Source: Alcanivoracaceae bacterium
GTDB taxonomy: Bacteria > Pseudomonadota > Gammaproteobacteria > Pseudomonadales > Alcanivoracaceae
Direction of reading: 5' to 3'
Length of the DNA: 64,000 nucleotides
Assembly (NCBI GenBank): GCA_029213045.1
Contig: JARGPN010000007.1
Span: 124,001 to 188,000, forward strand
The notes beneath the pieces are model-generated. The model was not told where the DNA came from. It saw nothing but the letters and a program-made list of their open reading frames with translations, and searched no databases. The position numbers and the translations under genes were made by a program. Each line of letters starts with the position of its first letter. Positions within the stretch are counted from its first letter, which is position 1. Below, piece after piece: positions 1 to 8,998 of this stretch.

Positions 1-875
1 TTTAAAATGGTCGGGTACATTTCTGACACTTGCGCACGCAATGCGTCGATCAATTCTTCTACACGCTGCTCGGGGCACAAAATATAGTCGGTCGCCACAC
101 AGGTTTGTCCGGCGTTAAAGCATTTGCCAAAGGCGATACGTGACGCCGCATCGGGCATCGGAAATTTTTCGCTAATAATCGTCGGGCTTTTTCCGCCGAG
201 CTCCAACGTAACCGGCGTTAGGTTATTTGCCGCCGCGCGCATGACATGACGACCAACATTGGTCGAACCGGTAAATAAAAGGTGATCGAACGCTAAGCTA
301 GAAAAGGCCGCGGCCACATCGGCTTCGCCATTGATGACAGCAACTTCGTCTTCATTAAAATATTTCGCCAGCATAGTTTGCAACAACGAGCCAATGTGCG
401 GCGTAAATTCACTCATCTTAATCATGACGCGGTTACCCGCAGCCAACGCCGCCAGCAAAGGCCCCATGGCCAAATACAGTGGGTAGTTCCATGGCGCGAT
501 AATGCCCACAACACCCAAAGGCTGCTGGCTTACCCACGCACGCGCTGGCCATTGCATTGCACCGATGGAGCGCGCTTCTGGCTTCATCCATGTGCGCACA
601 TGCTTGCTGTTGTACTTTACGCCTTCAAGGCTGGTGATGATCTCCATCATCTTGGTTTCATCTGCCGAGCGGCTGCCGAAATCTTTGTTGATGGCGTCGC
701 AAATTTCATCAACATGGCTAAGCAGCATGTCTTTTACTTTGGCCATTTGGCTTAAACGACATTCCGCAGCAGGGTACGGCTGCCGCGCAAACGCCTCGCG
801 CTGCAAACGGAATAACGTCTCCATGCGTTCAATTTCACTGCTTTCGCTATGCAGCGTTTTCACTTCGGCAACCAT
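1..875 (-). CDS. Coniferyl-aldehyde-type aldehyde dehydrogenase (3' end outside window)
   Basis: NAD(P)-dependent oxidation of an aldehyde to the acid. The visible N-terminal 291 residues hold the cofactor-binding GSTNVG segment, LELGGKSP with the general-base Glu, and FNAGQTC with the catalytic Cys at about residue 259. The N-terminus (a long helical stretch, then PLGVVGIIAPWNYPLYLA) fits the short coniferyl aldehyde dehydrogenase branch rather than betaine or acetaldehyde enzymes. ATG at 875 has GGGAGAG about 8 bases upstream. The C-terminal part lies beyond position 1. It is divergent from a TetR gene with a perfect palindrome in the shared upstream region, so local TetR control is likely. 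The true substrate (aromatic or fatty aldehyde) cannot be read from the sequence. Confidence 0.85.
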   Translation of the reverse strand, partial: MVAEVKTLHSESSEIERMETLFRLQREAFARQPYPAAECRLSQMAKVKDMLLSHVDEICDAINKDFGSRSADETKMMEIITSLEGVKYNSKHVRTWMKPEARSIGAMQWPARAWVSQQPLGVVGIIAPWNYPLYLAMGPLLAALAAGNRVMIKMSEFTPHIGSLLQTMLAKYFNEDEVAVINGEADVAAAFSSLAFDHLLFTGSTNVGRHVMRAAANNLTPVTLELGGKSPTIISEKFPMPDAASRIAFGKCFNAGQTCVATDYILCPEQRVEELIDALRAQVSEMYPTIL

Positions 876-984
876 GACACTCTCCCAACTATTTTTAATA
901 TTGCGCCGCGTCAAAAACCCGGCGCACAAATGCAGTACGATGTGTGCTGGGACGATTCACCAGAAAACACCTTGAGAATGATTT

Positions 985-1002
985 TTAGAGTAATTACTCT
1001 AA
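985..1002. promoter_or_regulatory. Perfect 18-bp palindrome, probable TetR operator
   Basis: TTAGAGTAATTACTCTAA is an exact palindrome in the 169-base gap between the divergent aldehyde dehydrogenase and TetR genes. Its size and position fit an operator for the adjacent TetR-family protein, controlling both genes. No binding data; inferred from symmetry and context. Confidence 0.6.
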
Positions 1003-1044
1003 GTGTCAATGCAGCACCCGACAAAAGGCGGCCTCTGACTCAAA

Positions 1045-1743
1045 ATGACCAGCACACGAGAGCGTATTCTCGCCACCAGCCTTGAGCTGTTTAACCGCGA
1101 AGGCGAGCGCAACGTCAGTACCAATCACATTGCGGAGGCCTTGGGCATCTCCCCTGGCAACCTGTATTACCACTTCCGCAATAAGTCGGAGATCGTGAAG
1201 CAACTGTTTCTGCGCTACCAAACAACGGTGGAAGCGTTCTTGCAGGTGCCCAACGACAGACCTCTGACCTGGCAAGACAAAGTCGGCTATTTCGAAGCCA
1301 TTCTGCAAAGCATTTGGGGCGCGCGCTTCCTGCATCGCGATCTCGGCCATCTGCTCAATCAAGATGAAGAGCTACAAGACCAATATCGAGAATTTGTAGC
1401 TATTAGCATCGAACGTGGGCTTAAAGTGTACGAAGGGCTGCGATCTTCTGGGCTGCTGGAAGCCAGTGACGAGGACATGAAAGCGCTACTGGTGAACACC
1501 TGGGTAATGGCCGCGTCGTGGGCCATGTTCGTGCAAAGCTTGGTGCCGAACGAAAAACGTAGTGACGAGTTAGACCGCACACTGTTGCGTCAGGGCATCT
1601 ACCAAATCGTTTGTCTTGAAGGGCCTTATTTGCGTGGCGAGGCGCGGGAACACCTAGAAGCGATGAAAGCCCGCTATGGCAGCTCGGAGGGCACCATTGG
1701 ATTACTTTTTGGGGAGTTGGCGCTGACGACCGTCACTACCTAG
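1045..1743 (+). CDS. TetR/AcrR-family transcriptional regulator
   Basis: A 232-residue one-component regulator. Residues 1-50 form the TetR helix-turn-helix: RERILATSLELFNREGE, then VSTNHIAEALGISPGNLYYHF as the recognition segment. The remainder is an all-helical ligand-binding and dimerisation domain with no recognisable ligand signature. It is divergent from the aldehyde dehydrogenase, and the palindrome at 985-1002 lies 43 bases before its start, which suggests it represses both genes. No clear Shine-Dalgarno sequence precedes ATG 1045, but the domain begins right at this start, so the start is probably correct. The inducer is unknown; an aldehyde, acid or acyl-CoA is plausible from context. 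Confidence 0.85.
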   Translation: MTSTRERILATSLELFNREGERNVSTNHIAEALGISPGNLYYHFRNKSEIVKQLFLRYQTTVEAFLQVPNDRPLTWQDKVGYFEAILQSIWGARFLHRDLGHLLNQDEELQDQYREFVAISIERGLKVYEGLRSSGLLEASDEDMKALLVNTWVMAASWAMFVQSLVPNEKRSDELDRTLLRQGIYQIVCLEGPYLRGEAREHLEAMKARYGSSEGTIGLLFGELALTTVTT

Positions 1744-1753
1744 GCGGCGGCCG

Positions 1754-2704
1754 CTAAAGCCACGCGGCTAAAAACTCAGGAATGCGGCGCTCTAACCAAT
1801 AGCGCGGTCGCCATGGCAAACCTTGCACAAACCCAACATGACCCCCGGTACGCACCTCAAGCGTTACGGCTTCGCTTAGTTCGTCTGGCCGCGGCACGGT
1901 GCTCGGCGGCATAAATGGATCGTCGCTTGCCTGAATCATCAAGGTTGGTGTGTTGATGCGTTTTAATTTGGGTTTTGCGCTACAGGTAGCGTAATACTCG
2001 TCCGCATCGGCAAAGCCAAACAGCGGACAAATAATGCCGTTGTCGTAATCGCGAAACGTCACAATCCCGGACAAATCCAACGCTTCAATTTTTTCGGCTT
2101 CGGCAGGGGCGACCAATTGCAGGTGCGGCAGCTTAATGCGATAGCCTTCAATTAATTCCTGAATTAAATGGTTGCGATAAACCTTCGAAAAACCCTGATT
2201 TAGCCGCGCCTCGCAACCGGCCAAGTCCAACGGCACACACACGCTGACCGCGGCAGGCACCGCTGGATGGCCGCCTTCGCTTAAATAATTGAGCAAACGT
2301 GAACCGCCTAACGAATACGCCACAGGCAACAATTTAAGTGTTGGATAGCGCGCGTGAAGCGCAGAAAAAACATCGTGGTAATCGCGCGTTTCACCCGAGT
2401 GATACGCACGCGCTTTATCGTTCGGCCGACCGCCCGCGCCACGAAAATTTACCGCCACACTGGCGACACCCTGTTGGGATAATATTGACTGCAGCCCGAC
2501 AACATATTGCGACTCACTGCTGCCTGATAAACCGTGCAGCACCACCACCAACGCCGACACCGTTTCAGGGCTTGGCCCCGCCCAGTGCAACCAATAATGA
2601 TCGCCATCCTGGAAATCATTTTTTTCTAATGTGCGGAGCACCGTCGGCAACCGCCTGAATTGCGGCCCCCATAATGTTTGCACATGAGCGTTATCAAAGA
2701 TCAT
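1754..2704 (-). CDS. YheT-type alpha/beta-hydrolase
   Basis: A 316-residue alpha/beta-hydrolase resembling E. coli YheT (about 340 residues). It starts HAHVQTLWGPQFR-like (here NAHVQTLWGPQFRR), typical of this family. LVVVLHGLSGSSES forms the oxyanion-hole region, AYSLGG the nucleophile elbow with Ser, and GGHVGFVQG near the C-terminus supplies the catalytic His. Family members are esterases of unknown physiological substrate. The ATG at 2704 overlaps the rsmD stop by four bases (ATGA), so it is translationally coupled as the last gene of the M16-M16-rsmD-yheT operon. Confidence 0.85.
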   Translation of the reverse strand: MIFDNAHVQTLWGPQFRRLPTVLRTLEKNDFQDGDHYWLHWAGPSPETVSALVVVLHGLSGSSESQYVVGLQSILSQQGVASVAVNFRGAGGRPNDKARAYHSGETRDYHDVFSALHARYPTLKLLPVAYSLGGSRLLNYLSEGGHPAVPAAVSVCVPLDLAGCEARLNQGFSKVYRNHLIQELIEGYRIKLPHLQLVAPAEAEKIEALDLSGIVTFRDYDNGIICPLFGFADADEYYATCSAKPKLKRINTPTLMIQASDDPFMPPSTVPRPDELSEAVTLEVRTGGHVGFVQGLPWRPRYWLERRIPEFLAAWL

Positions 2705-3267
2705 TGCGGCACCGAAAAAAGTTGCGCTCGAATATCACCAGCATCTTTTTCTTTTATGCAACGCCACGCCGACGGCACCGTCGGCGCAGTACCCTGGCGA
2801 CGACTTTCCACATACACCAAGCCACCGGGGGCCACTAACTTATATTGCTGCAACTGCTCGCAAGCAGGTTGCTGCAAACCCAAATCGTAGGGCGGGTCGA
2901 CAAATACTAAGTCAAACTGCTCTGTAGCGTGGGTGATCCATTTTACTGCGTCTGCGCATTTGATGTGAATACGCTCAGCAAAAATCGGTATTAAATGGCG
3001 CTGCAAATCGGCGGCACGTTCGCGTTTTTTTTCGATTAATACGGCGCTCGCGGCGCCGCGCGATAACGCTTCCGCCGCCAACACGCCGGAGCCGGCAAAC
3101 AAATCCAGCACACGCTTTCCCTGCACTTCAAATTGAAGCCAGTTAAAGAGTGTTTCGCGCATGCGGTCGCCGGTGGGCCGCAAATCACCGTTTTGATCGG
3201 TGAAATGCAACCGTCGGCCGCGATGCTCACCGCCTATGATACGGACACTGCCTTTGCTGGTGCTCAT
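2701..3267 (-). CDS. rsmD: 16S rRNA (guanine(966)-N2)-methyltransferase RsmD
   Basis: 188 residues, the normal family length. It transfers a methyl group from S-adenosylmethionine to N2 of G966 of 16S rRNA during small-subunit assembly. The N-terminal RIIGGEHRGRRL and RPTGDRMRETLFNWL are RsmD hallmarks; VLDLFAGSGVLAAEALSRGA is the SAM-binding motif I; VFVDPPYDLG (DPPY at 124-127) is the N-methyltransferase catalytic motif IV. It lies 36 bases after the second M16 peptidase gene. The usual downstream coaD is replaced by a YheT-type hydrolase. Confidence 0.95.
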   Translation of the reverse strand: MSTSKGSVRIIGGEHRGRRLHFTDQNGDLRPTGDRMRETLFNWLQFEVQGKRVLDLFAGSGVLAAEALSRGAASAVLIEKKRERAADLQRHLIPIFAERIHIKCADAVKWITHATEQFDLVFVDPPYDLGLQQPACEQLQQYKLVAPGGLVYVESRRQGTAPTVPSAWRCIKEKDAGDIRAQLFSVPQ

Positions 3268-3303
3268 TTATTGCTACCGCTGTTTAGTATTATTCCGTCG
3301 CGC

Positions 3304-4734
3304 TTAAGGCTGCGCGGCTTTATCGTCTGGCGCGTTCTCGTCCGCTGGGATTTTAGGCGCCTTAGGACCAATGGAGACGATAGCCAAATTCTCCGGATGA
3401 ATATTTCTCTGGAAAGCCTCACGTACTTGCTCAACGGTGACCGTTCGCACTTCGTTTTCAAACTTGGTCAAATAATCCAGCGGCAAGTCGTAGAAACCAA
3501 TCGCACCCAGCTGACCAACAATTTCATCGTTCTCTGCCGCGGTTAACGCAAAGCTGCCAATTATACTTTCGCGGGCACTTTCCAGTTGTTCCGATGTTGG
3601 GCCATTTTTCACAAAGTCGCTCACTAACTTCAACGTCACAGCAAGCGCCTCATCGGCATTTTCATTGGCGGTTTGCAATTGCACCATAAAGGGCCCGGCT
3701 GCTGCCATGGGTGAAATTCCGCTGCCAATACCGTAAACAAACCCGCGTTTCTCTCGCACTTCCTCCGTCAAAATAGAGGCAAATCCACCGCCGCCCAAAA
3801 TTTGATTGCCGACATATAGCGGCACCCAATCTGGGTGTCCGCGCCAAATGCTTTGCTCGCCGAGCAACAAAATAGTTTGGCTGCTTTCAAATGGCAGGTG
3901 CTTCACGTTTTGCGTTGTTGCCGCCGTTGCGCGTGGCAGTGCTGGCGCGCGTTCGCCATTCGGCAGGGCTGCACTTATTTTTTCCGCCAAGGCTTTTGCT
4001 TCATCCAATGTTAAATCACCGGTCATGGCGATGACCGCATTTTGCGCGGCGTAAAACGTTTTGTAATAGGCCTGCACATCGGTACGACTCAGCGCCAACA
4101 ATGACGACTCAGTGCCACTCGAATCGTGGGCATACGGATGATCGCCAAAAACGATTTCATTTAATGCACGACTCACCTGTGGGCCGGGCACTTGTTTTTC
4201 ACGCTTTAAACCAATCAGCATTTGCTGACGAATGCGCTGCAATGACGCTTGCGGAAAGCTTGGCTGACCGGCAACCACGGAAAACAAATCGGTGGCTTTG
4301 CTAAAGAATTCTGGATCAGTGAGCGTGCGCAATTCCAACACCGCCATATCGCGATAGCTGGCGCTATTAAACTGCGCACCAAGATCTTCAAATCCGCGCG
4401 CAATATCGTCGACAGATTTATCGGCGGCGCCTTCAGCAAATAATGCGCTGGTTAATTTAGCGATGCCTTCGCTGTCGCCATCGCGGGCACTGCCCGCATC
4501 AAACACTAAACGCATATCGAGCATTGGCAGCGTAGGCGAGGGCACAAACAATACGCGCGCGCCGTTCGCAGTTTGCCACTTTTCAATATTTAATTGACGC
4601 TGCACTGGCTGCGACTGCTCCACCGCTTTCAAACTGGTGGGAAAGCTTCCACTCAACGATGCGCAGCCTGAAAAAGAAAGCAGGGCGGCACTCACACACA
4701 AAGCACGAACTATCGGCTGACGAATATTTTTCAT
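3304..4734 (-). CDS. M16-family peptidase-like lipoprotein, zinc motif missing
   Basis: A 476-residue M16 (pitrilysin/processing-peptidase) fold. The signal peptide ends in SFSGC, a lipobox, so it is predicted to be a periplasmic lipoprotein. At the position of the HxxEH zinc motif it reads GIAKLTSALFAEGA, with no zinc ligands, so it is probably the non-catalytic partner of the adjacent active M16 protein, as in two-subunit M16 enzymes. The C-terminal half keeps the substrate-groove signature REKRGFVYGIGSG. ATG 4734 overlaps the upstream stop by four bases (ATGA), supporting coupled translation and a heterodimer. The reading frame continues upstream to 4863, but that extension lies inside the previous gene and is not credible. 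Confidence 0.88.
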   Translation of the reverse strand: MKNIRQPIVRALCVSAALLSFSGCASLSGSFPTSLKAVEQSQPVQRQLNIEKWQTANGARVLFVPSPTLPMLDMRLVFDAGSARDGDSEGIAKLTSALFAEGAADKSVDDIARGFEDLGAQFNSASYRDMAVLELRTLTDPEFFSKATDLFSVVAGQPSFPQASLQRIRQQMLIGLKREKQVPGPQVSRALNEIVFGDHPYAHDSSGTESSLLALSRTDVQAYYKTFYAAQNAVIAMTGDLTLDEAKALAEKISAALPNGERAPALPRATAATTQNVKHLPFESSQTILLLGEQSIWRGHPDWVPLYVGNQILGGGGFASILTEEVREKRGFVYGIGSGISPMAAAGPFMVQLQTANENADEALAVTLKLVSDFVKNGPTSEQLESARESIIGSFALTAAENDEIVGQLGAIGFYDLPLDYLTKFENEVRTVTVEQVREAFQRNIHPENLAIVSIGPKAPKIPADENAPDDKAAQP

Positions 4735-6047
4735 TGTTGCGCCCCTTTTTGAATAAAGCCGACGGTGCGACGCTGCGGCACTAACCATTGTTGTGCGACA
4801 CGTTGTACGTCTTCGGGTGTCACTTTGGCGAGGTTTTCTGCGTAGGCATCTGCCATTTTCCAATCAATGCCGAGTGTGACCATTTGCCCTAGCTCCATGG
4901 CCTGACCAAATAATGAATCCATACCGAACACTCGGCCACTTAATACACCGGCACGGACACGGGCCATTTCTTGTTGCGATGGTGGCGTGCTGGCTAGCGC
5001 GTCTAACTCTTTTTGCAACGCTGCTTCGACGGTTTGCAACGACACGCCATCTGCCGGCGTTGCGCTGAGCACAAACAAACCGTCACCTCGACTCACGCCG
5101 TCGTATCCCGCTCCGGCGCCAGCAACAATTTTTTTGCCGCGCACTAGCTTGGTTTCGATGCGCGCCGAGTAACCGCCATCGAGCACACCGGACAACATGG
5201 TCAGCGCGTAGAAATCTTCTGGATGGGTCGCCAGCGTTGGCACGTTGTACGCCATGTACAAAGAGGGCACCTCAACAGGCACTTCGATAACAGCGCGACG
5301 CTCGCCAGGTGCGGCAGCCAGACGTGGCGTTAATCGTACCGGCGCTGACGCAGCAGGCACCGCGCCGAAATATTTACGCACCAAGGGCTCTACCTCATCG
5401 CGCGAAATATCACCGGCAATCACAACCGTCGCGTTGGCAGGCACGTACCATTTCTTGTACCAATTGCGCGCTTGATCCGGCTGTAATTGGAGCAGCTCCT
5501 CGCGCCAGCCAATCACAGGGCTGGCATAGCCGCTGCCAGGACGGGTGAGGGCAGCCAATTTTTCTTGGGCAATGGCCGACGGATTATCGTCGGTGCGCTG
5601 ACGGCGCTCCTCCATCACCACATCGCGTTCGCGAAAGAAGTCCTCGTCGGAGATGGTCAGGTTGTGCATCCGATCCGCTTCTAGCTCAAGCATCAGGGGC
5701 AATCGAGACACTTCAAATTTTTCGAAATAGGCCGTGTAATCGTAGGAGGTGAAGGCGTTTTCCTCCGCACCGAAGCGCGCCATCATGCGAGAAAAATCCC
5801 CCGGTGCGACCTTCTCGGTGCCGCGGAACATCATGTGCTCCAGCAAGTGTGCGAGCCCAGTTTGCCCTGGCGCTTCGTCGTAGCTGCCAACCTTGTACCA
5901 CACCATCAACACCGCCACCGGCGCGCGGTGATCTTCGCGCAGCAATACGCGTAGGCCGTTATCGAGGGTAAAATCGTGGGTGGGCGACTGCTCAGCAGCA
6001 CTTGCCCAGCCCGCGCATAGCAGGCAAATCAGTAACAGATAGCGCAT
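4731..6047 (-). CDS. M16-family zinc metallopeptidase, periplasmic
   Basis: A 438-residue active M16 peptidase. The start at 6047 gives a clean Sec signal peptide (MRYLLLICLLCAGWASA) and has AAGGGA about 12 bases upstream; an in-frame ATG at 6119 would bury that signal. HLLEH at residues 67-71 supplies the zinc ligands and catalytic Glu, with the third ligand in VVMEERRQRTDDNPS. It is the first gene of a four-gene minus-strand operon (M16, M16-like lipoprotein, rsmD, yheT), divergent from ftsY. Pseudomonads have the same M16 pair beside ftsYEX. The natural substrate is unknown; a role in degrading misfolded or small periplasmic peptides is plausible. Confidence 0.9.
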   Translation of the reverse strand: MRYLLLICLLCAGWASAAEQSPTHDFTLDNGLRVLLREDHRAPVAVLMVWYKVGSYDEAPGQTGLAHLLEHMMFRGTEKVAPGDFSRMMARFGAEENAFTSYDYTAYFEKFEVSRLPLMLELEADRMHNLTISDEDFFRERDVVMEERRQRTDDNPSAIAQEKLAALTRPGSGYASPVIGWREELLQLQPDQARNWYKKWYVPANATVVIAGDISRDEVEPLVRKYFGAVPAASAPVRLTPRLAAAPGERRAVIEVPVEVPSLYMAYNVPTLATHPEDFYALTMLSGVLDGGYSARIETKLVRGKKIVAGAGAGYDGVSRGDGLFVLSATPADGVSLQTVEAALQKELDALASTPPSQQEMARVRAGVLSGRVFGMDSLFGQAMELGQMVTLGIDWKMADAYAENLAKVTPEDVQRVAQQWLVPQRRTVGFIQKGAQQ

Positions 6048-6281
6048 CGAATGAGGTATTCCCTTGATGTTGATTGTTTGTGGTGCCGTCGGCGGCCCAA
6101 ATACGAGCACACCCACCATAACCCGTGAGAAAATACTGCGCAGCTTTGGCGCTGAGTCCGAGCCAGATGATAGGATAGCCCGGCGCCAGACACACTATGC
6201 AGGCCTTTTTATCAGCCTTTGCATGCTCACGGCGCAAAGCTCAGCGTAATGCTACGCGTATTGCTAGGAATGTGACTGTAG

Positions 6282-7241
6282 ATGAATGACGAAGTTTCCA
6301 AGAGCAACGGCGACGGTAATTTCTGGTCGCGGATGAAGTCCGGCCTGAGTAAAACCAGCCAAAGCCTAGGCAAAGGCCTCGCAGATTTGCTGGTGGGCCG
6401 CAAAGAAATTGATGACGAGCTGTTCGAAGATATCGAAACGCAGCTGTTGGTCGCCGATATTGGCGTCGAAGCCACCGACACTATTATTACGTCGCTGACC
6501 GAACAGGTCGGCCGCGAAGAGCTTGTTGATGCCGACGCCCTATACGAAGCGCTGCAAGACGAGCTACGCAAAATTCTCCTGCCTGTCGACCAGCCATTGG
6601 TGATCGATAGCAGCAAAAAGCCCTATGTGATCTTAATGGTGGGCGTCAATGGTGTTGGCAAAACCACCACCATTGGCAAGTTGGCGCGCCGCTTTCAAGG
6701 CGAAGGCAAGTCCGTGATGCTTGCCGCCGGTGATACCTTCCGCGCCGCAGCAGTGGAACAGCTACAGGTGTGGGGCGAGCGCAATAATATTCCGGTGGTC
6801 GCGCAGCACACCGGCGCTGATTCCGCCTCAGTGATTTTTGACGCGGTACAAGCGGCGCAGTCTCGCGGCGTCGATATTCTCATTGCCGACACCGCAGGTC
6901 GCCTGCACACCAAATCAAACTTGATGGAAGAGCTGTCAAAAGTGGTTCGCGTGATGCGCAAATTGATTCCTGATGCCCCGCATGAAGTGCTGCTCGTGCT
7001 AGATGCCGGCACAGGACAAAACGCGATTAACCAAGCGGTAGAATTCCGTAACGCAGTGGGCGTGTCGGGGTTGGCGCTGACCAAGCTCGATGGCACCGCC
7101 AAAGGTGGCGTGCTATTTGCGCTCGCAAAAGCGACTGGCTTGCCGATTCGATTTATCGGCGTCGGCGAGCAGCTGGAAGATTTGCGTCCCTTCGAAGCCG
7201 AGAAGTTTGTTCAAGCATTGTTTGAGGATGTGGTGAAGTGA
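6282..7241 (+). CDS. ftsY: Signal recognition particle receptor FtsY
   Basis: The GTPase that docks SRP-ribosome complexes at the inner membrane. At 319 residues it is the bare NG core: a helical N domain (about 10-100), then G1 GVNGVGKTTTIGKLA, the DTFRAAA insertion motif, G3 DTAGRLH, G4 TKLDGTAKGG and the closing GVGEQLEDL. The long acidic A domain of E. coli FtsY (497 residues) is absent, leaving a short basic and amphipathic N-terminus (about 30 residues) for membrane contact. The ftsE start overlaps its stop by four bases, as in the classical ftsYEX operon. Confidence 0.96.
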   Translation: MNDEVSKSNGDGNFWSRMKSGLSKTSQSLGKGLADLLVGRKEIDDELFEDIETQLLVADIGVEATDTIITSLTEQVGREELVDADALYEALQDELRKILLPVDQPLVIDSSKKPYVILMVGVNGVGKTTTIGKLARRFQGEGKSVMLAAGDTFRAAAVEQLQVWGERNNIPVVAQHTGADSASVIFDAVQAAQSRGVDILIADTAGRLHTKSNLMEELSKVVRVMRKLIPDAPHEVLLVLDAGTGQNAINQAVEFRNAVGVSGLALTKLDGTAKGGVLFALAKATGLPIRFIGVGEQLEDLRPFEAEKFVQALFEDVVK

Positions 7242-7918
7242 TTCAGTTTGATCGCGTCAGTAAGCGCTATGCAAACGGCACCGACGCTCTCAGCAACGTC
7301 TCTTTTACCTTGCCTGCCGGCGAGCTGACATTTTTAACCGGTCACAGCGGCGCGGGCAAATCTACCTTGCTAAAGCTGATCATGATGATCGAGCGCCCCA
7401 CCAGCGGCGCCGTCGTTATTGATAATCATAATCTTAGCGGCGTCAGCAACAGCGGCATTCCGTTTTTGCGCCGCAAGATCGGCATGGTCCATCAATCGCA
7501 CCATTTATTATTTGATCGCAGTGTTTACGACAATGTCGCGTTGCCGTTAATTATTGCTGGTTTTAAACCGGCGGACATCGGCAAACGAGTGCGCGCCGCG
7601 TTGGACAAAGTTGGCTTACTGAATAAAGAAAAGTTGAATCCCATTATGCTGTCCGGCGGAGAACAACAACGCATCGGCATCGCCCGCGCAGTGGTGAACA
7701 AACCACCGCTGTTACTCGCTGATGAACCTACCGGCAACCTTGATCCTGCTTTGTCTGCAGAAATCATGGATCTATTCGAAGACTTCGCCCGCGTCGGCGT
7801 TTCCGTGTTAATCGCCACGCACGATCTAACCTTAATCGCCAAGTATCAACACCGCTTACTGACACTACGAGAAGGCACGTTGGTGACTGATCGTGAGGAG
7901 GATGGCTATGGGTCGTAA
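7238..7918 (+). CDS. ftsE: Cell division ATP-binding protein FtsE
   Basis: The 226-residue ATPase of the FtsEX complex, which couples the divisome to periplasmic peptidoglycan hydrolase activation. Walker A is GHSGAGKSTLLKL, the Q-loop region KIGMVHQSH, the ABC signature LSGGEQQRIGIARA, Walker B LLLADEPTGNLD, and the switch His lies in IATHDL. The start codon is GTG (7238) overlapping the ftsY stop; the end overlaps the ftsX start by 11 bases. Length and order match ftsE of other gammaproteobacteria. Confidence 0.96.
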   Translation: MIQFDRVSKRYANGTDALSNVSFTLPAGELTFLTGHSGAGKSTLLKLIMMIERPTSGAVVIDNHNLSGVSNSGIPFLRRKIGMVHQSHHLLFDRSVYDNVALPLIIAGFKPADIGKRVRAALDKVGLLNKEKLNPIMLSGGEQQRIGIARAVVNKPPLLLADEPTGNLDPALSAEIMDLFEDFARVGVSVLIATHDLTLIAKYQHRLLTLREGTLVTDREEDGYGS

Positions 7919-8930
7919 TGCGACGCCTCTGCGCACTCCTAAAGTGAAAGCGCCGAAGCCGCCCAAGCGCAAAAGCGTTGGCGCAAAATCGGCCGCCACC
8001 TCTTTTGTTGATCGCTTCCAAAGCTGGCAACTGCACCACCGCGATTCGGCGAAAGATGCGTTGCGCCGCATGCGGCAAACACCGGCGGCCAGCGCCATGA
8101 CGGTTCTCGTTATTGCGATTGCCTTAGCACTTCCCGCTGGACTGTCTGTATTACTCGAAAATGTCAGCGCCCTGACACGTGGATGGGATGGCAATGCACA
8201 CCTTTCCGTGTTTTTGAAAGACAACGTTAACGAATCGCAGCAACGACAAATGGCGAAACAATGGGGTCAGAAAATTGCCATTGATCGCACGGAAGTGATC
8301 ACCCGCGAACAAGCGCTGGCCGAATATAAAGCGTTGTCGGGATTCGGCGATGTGCTAGACGCACTTCCAGATAATCCATTGCCTCCATTGATTATCGTTT
8401 ACCCCGAAGACACCAGCCCGAAAGCGCTGGAAGATTTAAAACGAGAATTGGAAAAAGAACGAGACGTTGATACCGCACAGCTCGACGTGGAATGGATTCG
8501 TCGTTTGCACGCCATGATTGAATTGGGCACGCGCATCGTTTCTGCTCTTGGCATTGCGCTCGCATTAGCGGTGATTCTGGTGGTGGTAAACACCATCCGG
8601 CTAGCCATTGAAAGTCGCCGAGAAGAAATTGTGGTTGTAAAAATTGTCGGCGGCACGGACGGTTTTGTGCGCAGGCCTTTTTTATACACCGGGTTTTGGT
8701 ACGGCTTCTTCGGCGGCCTCGCGGCAGTGATCTTGGTGAACATCTCTCTTTGGTGGATCGACTCGCCGATGGCACAGCTAATCACGCTCTACAACAGCGA
8801 CTACGCACTGGCGGGACTGCGCGCAGAAGCCACCTTTACTCTGCCTTTATTCTCTGCGTTATTGGGCCTCTCCGGCGCTTGGTTAGCGGTGGGTCGACAC
8901 CTAAAAGACATTGAGCCGCAGGCGTTTTAG
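7908..8930 (+). CDS. ftsX: Cell division protein FtsX
   Basis: The 340-residue permease-like partner of FtsE. It has a basic cytoplasmic N-terminus of about 60 residues, TM1 (MTVLVIAIALALPAGLSVLL), a periplasmic loop of about 100 residues that would engage an amidase activator, then three TM segments (about 208-232, 256-280 and 302-325). GAGGAG at 7895-7900 sits seven bases before ATG 7908, which decides this start over GTG 7893 or ATG 7902. A strong terminator follows at 8949-8988. In E. coli and Pseudomonas rpoH comes next; here it does not. Confidence 0.95.
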   Translation: MGRNATPLRTPKVKAPKPPKRKSVGAKSAATSFVDRFQSWQLHHRDSAKDALRRMRQTPAASAMTVLVIAIALALPAGLSVLLENVSALTRGWDGNAHLSVFLKDNVNESQQRQMAKQWGQKIAIDRTEVITREQALAEYKALSGFGDVLDALPDNPLPPLIIVYPEDTSPKALEDLKRELEKERDVDTAQLDVEWIRRLHAMIELGTRIVSALGIALALAVILVVVNTIRLAIESRREEIVVVKIVGGTDGFVRRPFLYTGFWYGFFGGLAAVILVNISLWWIDSPMAQLITLYNSDYALAGLRAEATFTLPLFSALLGLSGAWLAVGRHLKDIEPQAF

Positions 8931-8948
8931 CGTCTGTATATTCTGCAT

Positions 8949-8988
8949 AAAAAAAGCCCGCCATGGTGACACCGTGGCGGGCTTTTTT
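8949..8988. terminator. Bidirectional intrinsic terminator between ftsX and the monooxygenase
   Basis: A 14-bp stem pairs AAAAAAGCCCGCCA with TGGCGGGCTTTTTT around an 11-base loop. A-run and T-run on the two sides let it terminate both ftsX (plus) and the convergent flavin monooxygenase gene (minus). Confidence 0.9.
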
Positions 8989-8998
8989 ATTGCGCAGG

